The translations under genes and the position numbers were made by a program. This document shows, piece by piece, positions 7,247 through 7,737 of a DNA stretch of 7,737 nt. The stretch is from the NCBI GenBank assembly GCA_002423265.1, contig DIVE01000110.1:1-7737 (forward strand), written 5' to 3'. How positions within the stretch are numbered: the stretch's first letter is position 1; every line of letters starts with the position of its first letter. Origin of the DNA: Methylophilaceae bacterium UBA6140 (GTDB lineage Bacteria > Pseudomonadota > Gammaproteobacteria > Burkholderiales > Methylophilaceae). A model generated the notes under the pieces. It did not search any database. It saw nothing but the letters and a program-made list of their open reading frames with translations, and had not been told where the DNA came from.

Positions 7247-7284
7247 GCGTCATTTCCGTCGCTACGGGAATGACGCTTTTGTTT
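7247..7284 (+). terminator. Intrinsic terminator of the DoxX-family gene
   Basis: GCGTCATTTCCGT (7247-7259) pairs with ACGGGAATGACGC (7264-7276) over 13 positions, with a single T-G wobble, around the loop CGCT. The stem runs directly into TTTTGTTT (7277-7284). It begins 15 bases after the stop codon of the DoxX-family gene. The minus-strand side has no T-run, so it is less likely to terminate ispH. The stem sequence, read on the minus strand as GTCATTCCCGT, resembles the arms of common extragenic palindromes. Confidence 0.85.
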
Positions 7285-7311
7285 GTCAGGATTATTTGTC
7301 AGAGTCCTGCA

Positions 7312-7737
7312 TCAGGCTGCCGTAAGATTTTTCGGCAACTGAAAAACGACGTTTTCCACCACACCCTGCAGCTCTCTCACTTCTGCATCGCCGAGCGATT
7401 TCAGCCTGGCGATTACTTCCTGTACCAGTACTTCCGGTGCCGAGGCGCCGGCAGAGATGCCGATGCGCTTCTTGCCGACCAGCCAGGCTGCCTGCAAATG
7501 GCTGGCATTGTCGACCATGTAAGCCTCGACACCTTGATTTTGTGCGACTTCGCGCAGGCGGTTGGAGTTTGAACTGTTGGGCGAACCGACCACGATCACC
7601 AGATCGCAGTCTCTGGCCATGATTTTTACCGCGTCCTGCCGGTTTTGCGTGGCGTAACAGATGCTGTCGCTCTTCGGCCCTTGAATCAGCGGGAACTTGC
7701 GTTTCAATGCATCCACGATCATGGCGGCATCGTCGAT
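7312..7737 (-). CDS. ispH: 4-hydroxy-3-methylbut-2-enyl diphosphate reductase, C-terminal part
   Basis: IspH (LytB) is the iron-sulfur enzyme that performs the last step of the MEP pathway, reducing HMBPP to IPP and DMAPP in the cytoplasm. The frame is open to the window edge, so the start and the N-terminal half lie beyond 7737; 141 C-terminal residues are visible of the usual 310-320. The fragment begins within the region equivalent to the third domain. It carries [10 protein letters not shown], whose cysteine (residue 27 of the fragment) corresponds to E. coli C197, a ligand of the cluster. It also has [11 protein letters not shown] with the diphosphate-binding Ser-Ser-Asn at 55-57 (E. coli S225, S226, N227), and SAGASAPE with the serine equivalent to E. 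coli S269 at 99. The stop is TGA (complement of 7312-7314). The gene is convergent with the DoxX-family gene; no clear terminator of its own is visible. Confidence 0.96.
   Translation of the reverse strand: MDDAAMIVDALKRKFPLIQGPKSDSICYATQNRQDAVKIMARDCDLVIVVGSPNSSNSNRLREVAQNQGVEAYMVDNASHLQAAWLVGKKRIGISAGASAPEVLVQEVIARLKSLGDAEVRELQGVVENVVFQLPKNLTAA

Noticed and set aside
7270..7572. 100-residue plus-strand frame opposite ispH
   Set aside because: It is antisense to the conserved ispH coding region and begins inside the DoxX-family terminator.

Overview
This window is an ordinary, highly conserved housekeeping region from a proteobacterium, most likely a betaproteobacterium. The protein sequences (IF2 N-terminal region, S15, PNPase, IspH) and the order infB-rbfA-truB-rpsO-pnp point that way. 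A Nitrosomonadales-like host (Gallionellaceae or Methylophilaceae type) is my guess from protein flavour and moderate GC, and is not proven.

Layout: bases 1-3570 on the plus strand carry the tightly packed translation cluster. It holds infB (5' end outside the window), rbfA (12-base gap) and truB (21-base gap with a hairpin). A sigma70-like promoter follows and drives rpsO at 3681-3950. The rpsO-pnp gap (3951-4134) contains a long, nearly perfect hairpin ending in a short T-run, then two smaller inverted repeats in the pnp leader. pnp fills 4135-6267. Downstream lie a REP/BIME-like composite of inverted repeats (6296-6386) and a strong bidirectional intrinsic terminator (6438-6469).

The right-hand part is accessory. 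A small lipoprotein gene lies on the minus strand (6576-6764), and a divergent DoxX-family membrane protein gene lies on the plus strand (6851-7231) with its own terminator. The C-terminal part of ispH comes in convergently on the minus strand (7312-7737, start outside the window).

The first five genes work together in translation and RNA metabolism: initiation factor IF2, 30S maturation factor RbfA, tRNA psi55 synthase TruB, ribosomal protein S15, and the exoribonuclease PNPase. IspH belongs to isoprenoid biosynthesis and has no evident functional link to them.

I found no mobile element, CRISPR array, tRNA, rRNA or undescribed multi-gene system. The points worth checking are RNA-level: the rpsO-pnp leader hairpins, the palindromic element after pnp, and the hairpin at the truB start.
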